Shown here: piece by piece, positions 43,867 to 52,300 of the stretch
Numbering within the stretch: position 1 is the stretch's first letter
Layout: each line of letters starts with the position of its first letter
Assembly: GCF_001905825.1 (NCBI RefSeq)
Contig: NZ_LIVV01000006.1
Coordinates: forward strand, 248,001 to 312,000
Source: Streptomyces sp. CB02009
GTDB taxonomy: Bacteria > Actinomycetota > Actinomycetes > Streptomycetales > Streptomycetaceae
Length of the DNA stretch: 64,000 bases
Direction of reading: 5' to 3'
Notes under the pieces: generated by a model
The model's input: only the letters and a program-made list of their open reading frames with translations
Databases searched by the model: none
What the model was told of the DNA's origin: nothing
Program-made: the position numbers and the translations under genes

Positions 43867-44196
43867 GTGTCCCCGCGCCACAACCGTTCCCGAGGCGGCG
43901 AGAAGCCCGAGCAGCAGCCGGGCGACCACGGCGACCGGTACGGCGGCGTGCAGCGTACCGAGACCTGGCAGGGCGAGGAGTGGTACGTCCGCCTCGTCGC
44001 CGGGGCGAGCGCGCCCGGCAAGCGCTACCGCTGCCCCGGCTGCGACCAGGAGATCCCGGGCGGCGCCCCGCACGTCGTCGCCTGGCCCGAGTACGGGGGA
44101 GTGGACGACCGGCGGCACTGGCACAAGGCCTGCTGGAACGCGAAGGACCGCCGCACCAGCAGGGTGCAGCGGTCCAGGAACGCGCCGAAGTACTGA
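43867..44196 (+). CDS. Small zinc-ribbon-like protein
   Basis: 109 residues; GTG at 43867 chosen because GAGG is 8 nt upstream (GTG 43861 is too close). The N-terminus is polar (NRSRGGEKPEQQPGDHGDRYGG). The core has a putative metal site: RYRCPGCDQEIPGGAPHVVAWPE then DRRHWHKACW, giving C-x2-C and H-x-H/C ligands as in HNH-like or treble-clef folds. Streptomyces versions are loosely labelled ATP/GTP-binding, but I see no P-loop. Function unknown, possibly nucleic-acid binding. Confidence 0.7.
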   Translation: MSPRHNRSRGGEKPEQQPGDHGDRYGGVQRTETWQGEEWYVRLVAGASAPGKRYRCPGCDQEIPGGAPHVVAWPEYGGVDDRRHWHKACWNAKDRRTSRVQRSRNAPKY

Positions 44197-44221
44197 GCAG
44201 GGGAGACGGCCCAGCCGCGGG

Positions 44222-45058
44222 TCACACGTCCCGGCTGTTCAGCAGGGCGTACGCGCCGGCCAGCGCGACCCCGGCGACCCCGGTCATGATCAGCAGCGGC
44301 TCCCAGCCCGCGGGGCCGTCGTCGCCGAACGGCGGCTGCGCGGCGTACAGCGCGATCATCTGCGAGGGGATCGCGTACGTGAAGAGCCACTCCTGGACCG
44401 ACTTCAGCGCCTCCGAGAACATGAACATGGCCGCCACCAGCGGCAGCAGCAGCACACCGATCATCACCGTGATCGCACCGGCCGAGTGCCGGATCAGCGT
44501 GCCGAGCGCCAGCGAGAGCAGCCCGAGCGTCGCGAGATAGGCGCCCGCGCCGACCGTCGCCCGCAGCCACTCGCCCGCCGTCGGGGCGTCCGCCGTGTCC
44601 ACCAGGGCGACCTGTCCCGCACCCACGAGCGCGGCGACCACCGTCGTCACCGTGAAGACGAGCAGGAAGAAGACGATCGCCTTCGCCGTGAGCACCCGGG
44701 CCCGGCTCGGGCAGGCCGTCAGGGTCGTGCGGATCATGCCGGTGCCGTACTCGGAGGCGATGGTCAGCACGCCGAGGGTGATCACGCAGATCGAGGCCGG
44801 CAGCATGCCGAAGAAGCCGAAGCCGAGGGCGGACTCCTCGCCCATCGGGGCCTCGGAGCTCGCGGCGATCGCCGCCACCCCCAGGCCGATGAGCAGCATC
44901 AGCAGGACCATGACGCCGAGCGTCCACAGCGTCGAACGCACCGAGCGGATCTTCGTCCACTCGGAGGCGAGGGCGTCACCGAGGGTCGCCCTGCGCACCG
45001 GGATGGGGGAGACGTAGGAGTGCGGCGCCGGAGCGTGGTGCGGGGCGGGGGCGGTCAT
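44222..45058 (-). CDS. ABC-2 type permease, exporter 1
   Basis: 278 residues. Six membrane helices starting TLWTLGVMVLLMLLIGLGVAAIA and ending LLIMTGVAGVALAGAYALL; conserved ASEWTKIRSVRSTLWTL at the front and ASEYGTGMIRTTLTACPSR after helix 2 are typical of this actinobacterial subfamily. The ATG at 45058 overlaps the ATPase stop by 4 nt. Substrate unknown. It is a paralogue of the permease at 46415-47194, which shares SEWTKIR and EYSSGMIRTSLAAVP. Confidence 0.88.
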   Translation of the reverse strand: MTAPAPHHAPAPHSYVSPIPVRRATLGDALASEWTKIRSVRSTLWTLGVMVLLMLLIGLGVAAIAASSEAPMGEESALGFGFFGMLPASICVITLGVLTIASEYGTGMIRTTLTACPSRARVLTAKAIVFFLLVFTVTTVVAALVGAGQVALVDTADAPTAGEWLRATVGAGAYLATLGLLSLALGTLIRHSAGAITVMIGVLLLPLVAAMFMFSEALKSVQEWLFTYAIPSQMIALYAAQPPFGDDGPAGWEPLLIMTGVAGVALAGAYALLNSRDV

Positions 45059-46212
45059 CGGGCGTCCTTGGTGGTGTCGCTCGGCTGAGGGGCGGCCTGC
45101 TGCGGGGCGGCCGGAGGGGCGTACGGGCCCGGCGCGGGAGCCTGGCCGGGCGCCCCCGCGTACGGGTTCTGTCCGGGCGGCGGCGGGGCGTACCAGCCCT
45201 GCTGCGGCACGTCCTGCACCACCGGCTGCTGCGGCGGCACGCCGTACCCCGGGTGGCCGGGCTGCTGCGGCGGCTGCAGGTGCGCGAGCCGGTCGTCGGT
45301 GGAGCGGTAGTCCACCGCGCCCTGCGTCAGGCGCATGTACGCCTCCTCGAGGGAGGCCTGGTGCGGCGACAGCTCCCAGAGCCGTACGTCCGCGCCGTGC
45401 GCGAGGTCGCTGATCCGCGGCAGCGGCAGGCCCGTCACACGCAGCGCGCCGTCCGGCTCCGACATCACCTGGCCGCCGGCCTCCACGAGGGCCGCCGTCA
45501 GCTTCTCCCGCTGACCCGGATCGGTCTGGGGGGTCCGCACCCGGGCGAAGTCGGCGGAGTTCGCCGAGATGAAGTCCGTGACGCTCATGTCCGCGAGCAG
45601 CTGCCCGCGGCCGATCACGATCAGATGGTCGGCGGTGAGGGCCATCTCGCTCATGAGGTGGCTGGAGACGAAGACCGTCCGCCCCTCGGCGGCCAGCTTC
45701 TTCATCAGGTTGCGGACCCAGAGGATGCCCTCCGGGTCCAGGCCGTTGACCGGCTCGTCGAAGAGCAGCACCTGCGGGTCGCCGAGGAGCGCCGCCGCGA
45801 TGCCCAGCCGCTGGCCCATGCCGAGCGAGAAGCCCTTGGAGCGCCGCTTGGCCACGTCCTGGAGGCCGACGACCCCGAGGACCTCGTCGACGCGCTGCGC
45901 CGGGATGCCGGCGAGCTGCGCGAGCGACAGCAGATGGCTGCGCGCGCTCCGCCCGCCGTGCACGGCCTTCGCGTCGAGGAGCGCGCCGACCTGACGGGGC
46001 GCGTTCGGCAGCTGCCGGAAGGGGTGGCCGCCGATCGTGACATGGCCCGCGGTGGGCTGGTCGAGTCCCAGGATCATGCGCATCGTGGTCGACTTGCCGG
46101 ACCCGTTGGGCCCCAGGAATCCGGTGACGACACCGGGCCTCACCTGGAAGGAAAGGTTGTACACGGCCGTCTTGGCGCCGTAGCGCTTCGTCAGGCCGAC
46201 TGCCTCGATCAT
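45055..46212 (-). CDS. ABC transporter ATPase, exporter 1 (long C-terminal Pro/Gln tail)
   Basis: 385 residues from the ATG at 46212 (MIEAVGLTKRYG). Walker A FLGPNGSGKSTTMRM (about 39-47), signature GFSLGMGQRLGIA, Walker B VLLFDEPVNGLDPEG, and H-loop SSHLMSEMA. The last ~90 residues are low-complexity Pro/Gln/Gly/Tyr (PPQQPGHPGYGVPPQQP, YAPPPPGQNPYAG), absent from the sister ATPase. Same strand as and overlapping its permease. About 200 bp separate it from the permease of exporter 2. Confidence 0.9.
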   Translation of the reverse strand: MIEAVGLTKRYGAKTAVYNLSFQVRPGVVTGFLGPNGSGKSTTMRMILGLDQPTAGHVTIGGHPFRQLPNAPRQVGALLDAKAVHGGRSARSHLLSLAQLAGIPAQRVDEVLGVVGLQDVAKRRSKGFSLGMGQRLGIAAALLGDPQVLLFDEPVNGLDPEGILWVRNLMKKLAAEGRTVFVSSHLMSEMALTADHLIVIGRGQLLADMSVTDFISANSADFARVRTPQTDPGQREKLTAALVEAGGQVMSEPDGALRVTGLPLPRISDLAHGADVRLWELSPHQASLEEAYMRLTQGAVDYRSTDDRLAHLQPPQQPGHPGYGVPPQQPVVQDVPQQGWYAPPPPGQNPYAGAPGQAPAPGPYAPPAAPQQAAPQPSDTTKDAR

Positions 46213-46368
46213 TCTCCAGCCCCATCGACAGGTCGGTCGCACCATGGTCGGGGCGTGGCGGCCGTCGGCCGGAGCCCCCCGTATGAGCTAGGAGCTTATC
46301 CAGCCATTGACGGTTCCGGCGAAGTGGAGACGGCCTCCGCGCGGTCGTCGGGGAAACGTCAGGGGAAA

Positions 46369-46398
46369 ACGTCAGGGTTCCCCCAGGGATCCTGACGT
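46369..46398 (-). terminator. Hairpin after exporter-2 permease
   Basis: ACGTCAGG and CCTGACGT pair perfectly (8 bp) around a 14-nt loop, 17 nt past the stop at 46415. The motif AACGTCAGGG also occurs once more at 46355, just outside. Confidence 0.5.
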
Positions 46399-46414
46399 CC
46401 GATCCCGCGTCGCC

Positions 46415-47194
46415 TCAGGCGTCCCGCTTCTTCATCACCAGGTAGCCGCCGGCCAGCGCGGCCACCACCCAGATCACCATGATCCCCAGACCGGCCCAGG
46501 GGCCGTACGGAGCCTCCTCCGTGTTCATGGCGTCGGGGACGACCTGCATGATCTTCGATCCGGCCTGGTCGGGGAAGTAGCGGGCCACCTCCTTGGCCTT
46601 CGGCACGGCCGCCAGGATCTGCGAGACCAGGAAGAAGAACGGCATCAGGATGCCGAGCGACAGCATCGACGAGCGCAGCATCGCCGCCACGCCCATGGAG
46701 AACAGGGCGATGAGGCCCATGTAGAGGCCGCCGCCGATCACCGCCCGCAGCACGTTGTCGTCGCCGATCGAGGCCCGGTGCTCGCCGAGCAGCGCCTGCC
46801 CCAGGAAGAAGGAGAGGAAGCTCGTCGCGAGACCCACGGCGAACGCGAGGCCGCCCGCCACCGTGATCTTCGAGAACAGGAAGGTCGCGCGCTGCGGCAC
46901 GGCCGCGAGGGAGGTGCGGATCATGCCCGAGGAGTACTCGGTCCCCACCACCAGGACACCGAAGACCACCATCGCCAGCTGCCCCAGGGTCATCCCGAAG
47001 AAGCTGACCAGGGTCGGGTCGAAGGTGGCCCGCTCGACCTCGCTCAGGTCGTCGAAGGTCGAGTTGAACACGGCGGACAGCGCCGCGCCGATCGCCACCG
47101 TGACGATCAGGGCGCTCGCCAGCGTCCAGACGGTCGACGACACCGTCCGGATCTTGGTCCACTCGGACTGCAGGACCGCGGATACCGCTGCCAT
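46415..47194 (-). CDS. ABC-2 type permease, exporter 2
   Basis: 259 residues. Six membrane helices; front motif LQSEWTKIRTVSSTVWTLASA and EYSSGMIRTSLAAVPQRATFLFSK match exporter 1. Ends in a short basic tail (VMKKRDA). Three nt separate it from the upstream ATPase stop, so they are cotranscribed. The pair looks like a tandem duplicate of exporter 1. Confidence 0.88.
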   Translation of the reverse strand: MAAVSAVLQSEWTKIRTVSSTVWTLASALIVTVAIGAALSAVFNSTFDDLSEVERATFDPTLVSFFGMTLGQLAMVVFGVLVVGTEYSSGMIRTSLAAVPQRATFLFSKITVAGGLAFAVGLATSFLSFFLGQALLGEHRASIGDDNVLRAVIGGGLYMGLIALFSMGVAAMLRSSMLSLGILMPFFFLVSQILAAVPKAKEVARYFPDQAGSKIMQVVPDAMNTEEAPYGPWAGLGIMVIWVVAALAGGYLVMKKRDA

Positions 47195-47197
47195 GGT

Positions 47198-48166
47198 TCA
47201 GGCTCCCTGGGAGGTCGTGCCCCACTGGGGGCCGGGCGCCGGGGCGCCACCGTGTACATCGGTGCCGTGCGCGTGGTACTCCACCGCACTCGCCGTCATC
47301 TGCATGAAGGCCTCTTCGAGCGACGCGCGCTGGGAGCTCAGCTCGTGCAGGACGAGCCCGTTCTCGGCGGCGAGTTCACCCAGCTTCTCGGTCGTCGCCC
47401 CGTCCACCTCCAGGTTGCCGCTGCCCGCCTCCACGGCGACGAACCCGTGGGCGTGCAGCACGTCCCTGAGCCGCTCCTGCTGCGGCGAGCGCAGCCGTAC
47501 ATAACTCCGGGAATTCTCCTGGATGAAATCCGCCATCGACGTGTCGGCCAGCAGCTTTCCCTGTCCGATCACGATCAGGTGATCGGCCGTCAGGGCCATT
47601 TCACTCATCAGATGGCTGGAAACGAAGATCGTCCGGCCCTCGGCCGCCAACGCCTTCATCAGATTGCGGATCCAGTGAATTCCCTCGGGGTCCAGACCAT
47701 TGACGGGTTCGTCGAACATCAGGATCTCGGGATCGCCGAGCAGCGCCGACGCGATGCCGAGGCGCTGCCCCATACCGAGGGAGAAACCTTTCGACTTCTT
47801 CCGCGCGACCGGTGTCAGACCCACCAGGTCCAGCACCTCGCCCACCCGGCGTTCCGGGATGCGGTTCGACTGCGCCAGGCACAGCAGGTTGTTGTAGGCG
47901 GAGCGGCCGCCGTTCATCGCCTTCGCGTCGAGCAGCGCGCCGATGTACTTCAGCGGCTCCTCGAGCTCCCGGTAGTGCTTGCCGTCGATCCGGACCGTCC
48001 CGCTCGTCGGGTTGTCCAGGTCCAGCATCATCCGCATCGTCGTGGACTTGCCCGCCCCGTTGGGCCCGAGGAAGCCCGTGATCACCCCAGGACGCACCTG
48101 GAAGGAGAGATGGTCGACCGCGGTCTTCGCCCCGTATCGCTTGGTCAGGCCCTCAAGCTCGATCAT
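47198..48166 (-). CDS. ABC transporter ATPase, exporter 2
   Basis: 322 residues from the ATG at 48166 (MIELEGLTKRYGAKTAVDHL). Walker A FLGPNGAGKSTTMRMM, signature GFSLGMGQRLGIA, Walker B ILMFDEPVNGLDPEGI, H-loop SSHLMSEM. Nearly the same as exporter 1 through about residue 225, then divergent, and without the Pro/Gln tail. A local patch (about 47500-47700) uses more A/T-ending codons than its neighbours, which may reflect slower amelioration or a recombination patch. Confidence 0.9.
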   Translation of the reverse strand: MIELEGLTKRYGAKTAVDHLSFQVRPGVITGFLGPNGAGKSTTMRMMLDLDNPTSGTVRIDGKHYRELEEPLKYIGALLDAKAMNGGRSAYNNLLCLAQSNRIPERRVGEVLDLVGLTPVARKKSKGFSLGMGQRLGIASALLGDPEILMFDEPVNGLDPEGIHWIRNLMKALAAEGRTIFVSSHLMSEMALTADHLIVIGQGKLLADTSMADFIQENSRSYVRLRSPQQERLRDVLHAHGFVAVEAGSGNLEVDGATTEKLGELAAENGLVLHELSSQRASLEEAFMQMTASAVEYHAHGTDVHGGAPAPGPQWGTTSQGA

Positions 48167-48190
48167 GCGTCCCAACCTACGGGTGCGCAA

Positions 48191-48220
48191 AACCCCCCGC
48201 CACCGGAATGACGGGGGGTT
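48191..48220 (-). terminator. Terminator of filP
   Basis: On the minus strand AACCCCCCG pairs with CGGGGGGTT (9 bp), followed directly by TT, giving a TTTT run. It is the most classical Rho-independent terminator in the window, 110 nt past the filP stop. Confidence 0.75.
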
Positions 48221-48330
48221 CTGGGGAACGCTGCGAACTCGTTACCGCTTGTGTGTCAGGTCGACGGTCACGACCCGGACGGCCGTACGGGGGGCGGCCG
48301 TACGCGTGACAGGCGTACGCGTGACGGGCG

Positions 48331-49266
48331 TCAGCGGGACTGCTGGGCCGGGACACCGGCCGGGCGCTCGTCGTCGATCGGCGAGCCGGCCGCCGCCACC
48401 GCGGCACCGGTCAGCGTCGCCAGCATCTCGCGGACGTTGGTCAGCTGGGCGTTGATCGAGTCCCGGCGGTTCGTCAGCGCCGCGAGCTCGCGCTCCGATT
48501 CGCTGCGGATCCGGTCGGCCTTGGCGTTCGCGTCGGCCACGATGTCCTCGGCCTGGCGCTGCGCCGTCTCCACCGTCTGACGGGCCCGGCGCTCCGCGTC
48601 CGTGCGCAGCTTCTCGGCCTCCAGGCGGAGCTGCTCGGCGCGGTGCTCGATCTCGGCGAGGCGCTTCTCGGCCTTGGCCTGACGCGAGGCCAGGTCGCGC
48701 TCCGACTGCTCGCGGCGCTTGGCCAGGTTGGTCTCGAAGTCCGCGGCGGCCTGGGCGGCCTTGGCGCGGGTCTCCTCGAAGAGGGCGTCCGCCTCCTCGC
48801 GCTTCGACTGGGCGTCCTTCTGCGCCTCGGCGCGCAGCGTGTTGGCCTCGCCCTGCGCCTTCTCGACGATGCGGACGCCCTCGTCCTCGGCCTTCGACTT
48901 GCGCTCGGCCGCGAAGGACTCCGCGTCGTTGCGCACCTGCTGGGCGGCCGACTCGGCCAGCTCGCGGTGCTGCTCGGCGGCGCGACGGGCCTCCTCACGC
49001 AGGTCCTTCGCCTCCTCCTCGGCGAGCCGGAGGATCTTCTCGACCCGGGCGCCGAGCCCCGCGTACGACGGCTCGGCGTCGGTGACCTGCGCCTGGGCGT
49101 TCTGCGTCTCGAGGTGGAGTTCCTCGATGCGCTTCTCCAGGGAGGTGATGCGGGACAGCGCACTGTCGCGGTCGGAAACGAGCTTGGTAATGCGGTCGTC
49201 CACCTGACCGCGGTCGTAACCGCGCCGCACGAGCTCGAAGCCGAAGGGGGAGGATGTGTCGCTCAT
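48331..49266 (-). CDS. filP: FilP, coiled-coil cytoskeletal protein
   Basis: 311 residues, close to the S. coelicolor FilP length as I recall it (310). FilP forms filaments/networks behind the hyphal tip and gives hyphae stiffness, together with DivIVA and Scy. The N-terminus FGFELVRRGYDRGQVDDRITKL resembles the DivIVA lipid/assembly domain. Residues about 25-280 are an almost unbroken Glu/Ala/Arg/Gln coiled coil with heptad and hendecad spacing and no prolines; the C-terminus is short and flexible (GSPIDDERPAGVPAQQ). ATG at 49266 with AGGAAA upstream. It follows scy by 114 bp, the usual order. Confidence 0.95.
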   Translation of the reverse strand: MSDTSSPFGFELVRRGYDRGQVDDRITKLVSDRDSALSRITSLEKRIEELHLETQNAQAQVTDAEPSYAGLGARVEKILRLAEEEAKDLREEARRAAEQHRELAESAAQQVRNDAESFAAERKSKAEDEGVRIVEKAQGEANTLRAEAQKDAQSKREEADALFEETRAKAAQAAADFETNLAKRREQSERDLASRQAKAEKRLAEIEHRAEQLRLEAEKLRTDAERRARQTVETAQRQAEDIVADANAKADRIRSESERELAALTNRRDSINAQLTNVREMLATLTGAAVAAAGSPIDDERPAGVPAQQSR

Positions 49267-49380
49267 GGGTTTCCTGTCGAATGAGACCGGTGAGGTGTTA
49301 GAGGGAATCCTAGGGGCCGAAGCGGCGTGTCATCGAGCGTATGCCCGTTTGATCTGGAGAATGTCCAGCCTTTTGAGTGG

Positions 49381-52300
49381 CTAGCCGTCCTGGGACTTGC
49401 CACTCGAACGAGTGGAGCCGGCCGACGCACCCGCCTTGGCACCCACTGCCCCGGCGGACTTGGCACCGGCGGACGGAGTCTCGAAAGACTCCAACGCCTC
49501 CAGCACGTCCTGGACACGGGAGATCTCGGCATTGATGTCCTTGCGGCGCCGCACGAGCACTTCCAGTTCGCGCTGGCCCTCCTCGATGGTCTGCTCCGCC
49601 TCGGACCGGGCCTCCGCCAGTACCCGCTCGGCCTCGGCCTTGATGCCCTCGGCCTCCGCGACCAGTGAGGCCTTCTTCTGCTCGGCCTCCTTGAGGAGCG
49701 CCTCGGCCTTGCGGACCGCGGCGATCCGGACCTTGCTGGCCTCCGAACTCGCCTCGGAGACCAGCTCCTTGGCCTTCTCGTCGGCCTCGGCCCGCTGTTC
49801 TGTCGCGGCCTTCATCAGGTTGTCGACCCGCTCGCCCGCCGTCTTCATCTGCTCGGCGCTCTCGCGGCGCGCCCGCTCGTGCAGCTCCTCGATCTCGCCC
49901 TCGATCCGGCCCCGCAGCTCCTCGGCCCGCTCCCTTATGGCCGTCGCGTCGCCGCGTGCCCCGACCAGGAGCTCGTCCGCGTCGGTACGGGCCTTCTCCA
50001 CCAGCGAGTTGCCCTCGACGGTCGCCTCGGCGACGATCCGCTCGGCCTCCTTGCGGGCGGCGCCGACCATCAGGTCGGCCTGCGCCTCGGCCTCGGTGGT
50101 GGCGCGCAGCGCCTCCTCCTGGGCCTTGCCGATGAGCTGGTCGGCCTGCTCGGCCGCGTCCGAACGCTTCCGGGCACCGGCCTCCCGCGCCTCGTCGAGC
50201 GTCCGGTCCGCCTCCGCGCGGGCCTCCGAGCGCATCTGCTCGGCGGCCGCCTCGGCGGCGGCCTTGAGCCGCTCCGACTCGGTACGGATCCGCTCGGCGT
50301 CCTGCTGGGCGGAGCCCACGGTCGCCTCGGCCTCGGCCTGCGCCTCCGCCGTGACGGCGTCGGCGAGTTCACCGGCCTCGCGGGTGAGCCGCTCGGCCTC
50401 GGCGGTCGCCTCGGCGACGAGCCGCTCTGCCTCGGCGGCCGTCTCGCGGGTGAGGCGCTCGGCTTCCGAGGTCGCCTCGGCGAGGAGGGCGTCGGCCTGC
50501 TCGGCGGCGTCGCTGCGGCGCTTGTCGGCGGCCTTGCGGGCCTCGTCGAGGACCTGCTCGCCGTCGGCCAGGGCGGCGTTCCGCAGGGCCTGCGCGTGCG
50601 CCTCCCCGTCGATCTTGACCTGTTCGGCCTCGGTGCGGAGGCGTCGGGCGTCCTGCTCGGTGGTCTCCATGAGCTCGACCGCCTCGGCGGTGAGCCGCTC
50701 CGCTTCGGCGGCCGTCTCGCGGGTGAGGCGCTCGGCTTCCGAGGTCGCCTCGGCGAGGAGGGCGTCGGCCTGTTCGGCGGCGTCGCTGCGGCGCTTGTCG
50801 GCGGCCTTGCGGGCCTCGTCGAGGACCTGCTCGCCGTCGGCGACCGCGGCCGCGCGCAGCGCTTCCGCGTGCGCCTCGGCGTCCGCCTTGACCTGTTCGG
50901 CCTCGGTGCGGAGGCGCCGGGCGTCCTGCTCGGTGGTCTCCATCAGCTCGACCGCCTCGGCGGTGAGCCGCTCCGCTTCGGCGGCCGTCTCGCGGGTGAG
51001 CCGCTCGGCCTCCGAGGTCGCCTCGGCGAGGAGCGCGTCGGCCTGCTCGGCCGCGTCGCCGCGACGCTTGTCCGCCGCCTGACGCGCCTCGTCCAGGGCC
51101 TGCTCCGCCTCGGCGGCGATCCGGTCCGCCTCCGTACGGGCCTCGCCGACGACCGCCTCGGCGCGCTCGGCGGCCTCCGAGCGGATCCGGTTCGCGTCGT
51201 CGCGGGCGTCGGCCCGGGTACGGGCCGCGTCCTGCTCGGACGCGGCGAGCGAATCCGACACCTCGGTACGCACCCGCTGCGCGTACTCGGCGGTGTCCGC
51301 CCGCAGCTTCTCCGACTCGGCGATCGCGTCGGAGACCGTCCGCTCGGCCAGCGCCTTCGCGGCGTCCGTCTCCTCCTGCGCACGCGTCCGCGTGCGGGCG
51401 GCGTCCTCGGACGCCCGCTCCCGCTCCTCGAAGGCGTCGGCGCGGACCCGGTCCGCCTCCTCCTGCGCCTCGGAACGCGTCCGCTCGGCCGCGTGCTCGG
51501 CGGCGCTGCGCAGCCCGGTGACCTCCTCCTCGGCCTGCTCGCGCAGACCCGCCACCGAGTCCCGTACCTCCTGGGCGGCCCGCGAGGCCGCGGCGACCGT
51601 CTCGGTCGCCCGCGCGTCCGCCTCCTCGACCAGGCGCTGCGCCTCGACCTGCGCGTCCTCCACGCGCTTGCGGGCCGCGGCGAGCAGCTCCTCGGACTGC
51701 GCGCGGGCGTGCTCGCGCTCCCGGCCGGCCTCGGAACGGGCCGACTCGAGCGTCTCCTCGGCCTCCCGGCGACGCCGGACGGCCTCCTCCTGGGCGGCGG
51801 CCAGCGCCTCCGCGGCCTCGGTGGCCACCCGCTCGGCCGCGGCGGCGGCCTCGGCCCGTACCCGGTCGGCGGTCTCCTGGGCCTCCGAGCGCAGCCGCTC
51901 GGCCTCCTCGGCGGCCTCCTTGCGGAGCCGTCCTGCGGCGCCCTCGGCCTCGGTACGGGTGGTGGACGCGTCCGACGCGGCCTCGGCGCGCAGCCGCTCG
52001 GCCTCCTGCTCGGCCTGCTCCCGGAGCGTACGGATGCGCTCCGCGGCCTCGGTCCGCAGCCGCTCCGTCTCCTCGGCGGCCTCGCGCCGGATCAGCTCGC
52101 CCTCGGCACGCGCGTCGGTGAGCTCCTCCCCGGCCGCCGCGACCTTCGCCTCGGCGTCGGTGTGCAGCCGGGTCAGCTCCGCGGCGGCCTCGGCGCGGCG
52201 GGCCTCGGCGGCCCGCTCGGCGTCGGCGCGCAGCCCGGCCGCGGCCTCCTCGGCCGCCGCCTTGACCGCCTCGGCCTGCTCCTCGGCCTCGGCGCGCAGC

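Noticed and set aside
47500..47700. A horizontally acquired segment within the second ABC ATPase
   Set aside because: Codon use is somewhat relaxed, but the protein keeps all motifs and close similarity to its sister, so foreign origin is not supported by sequence alone.
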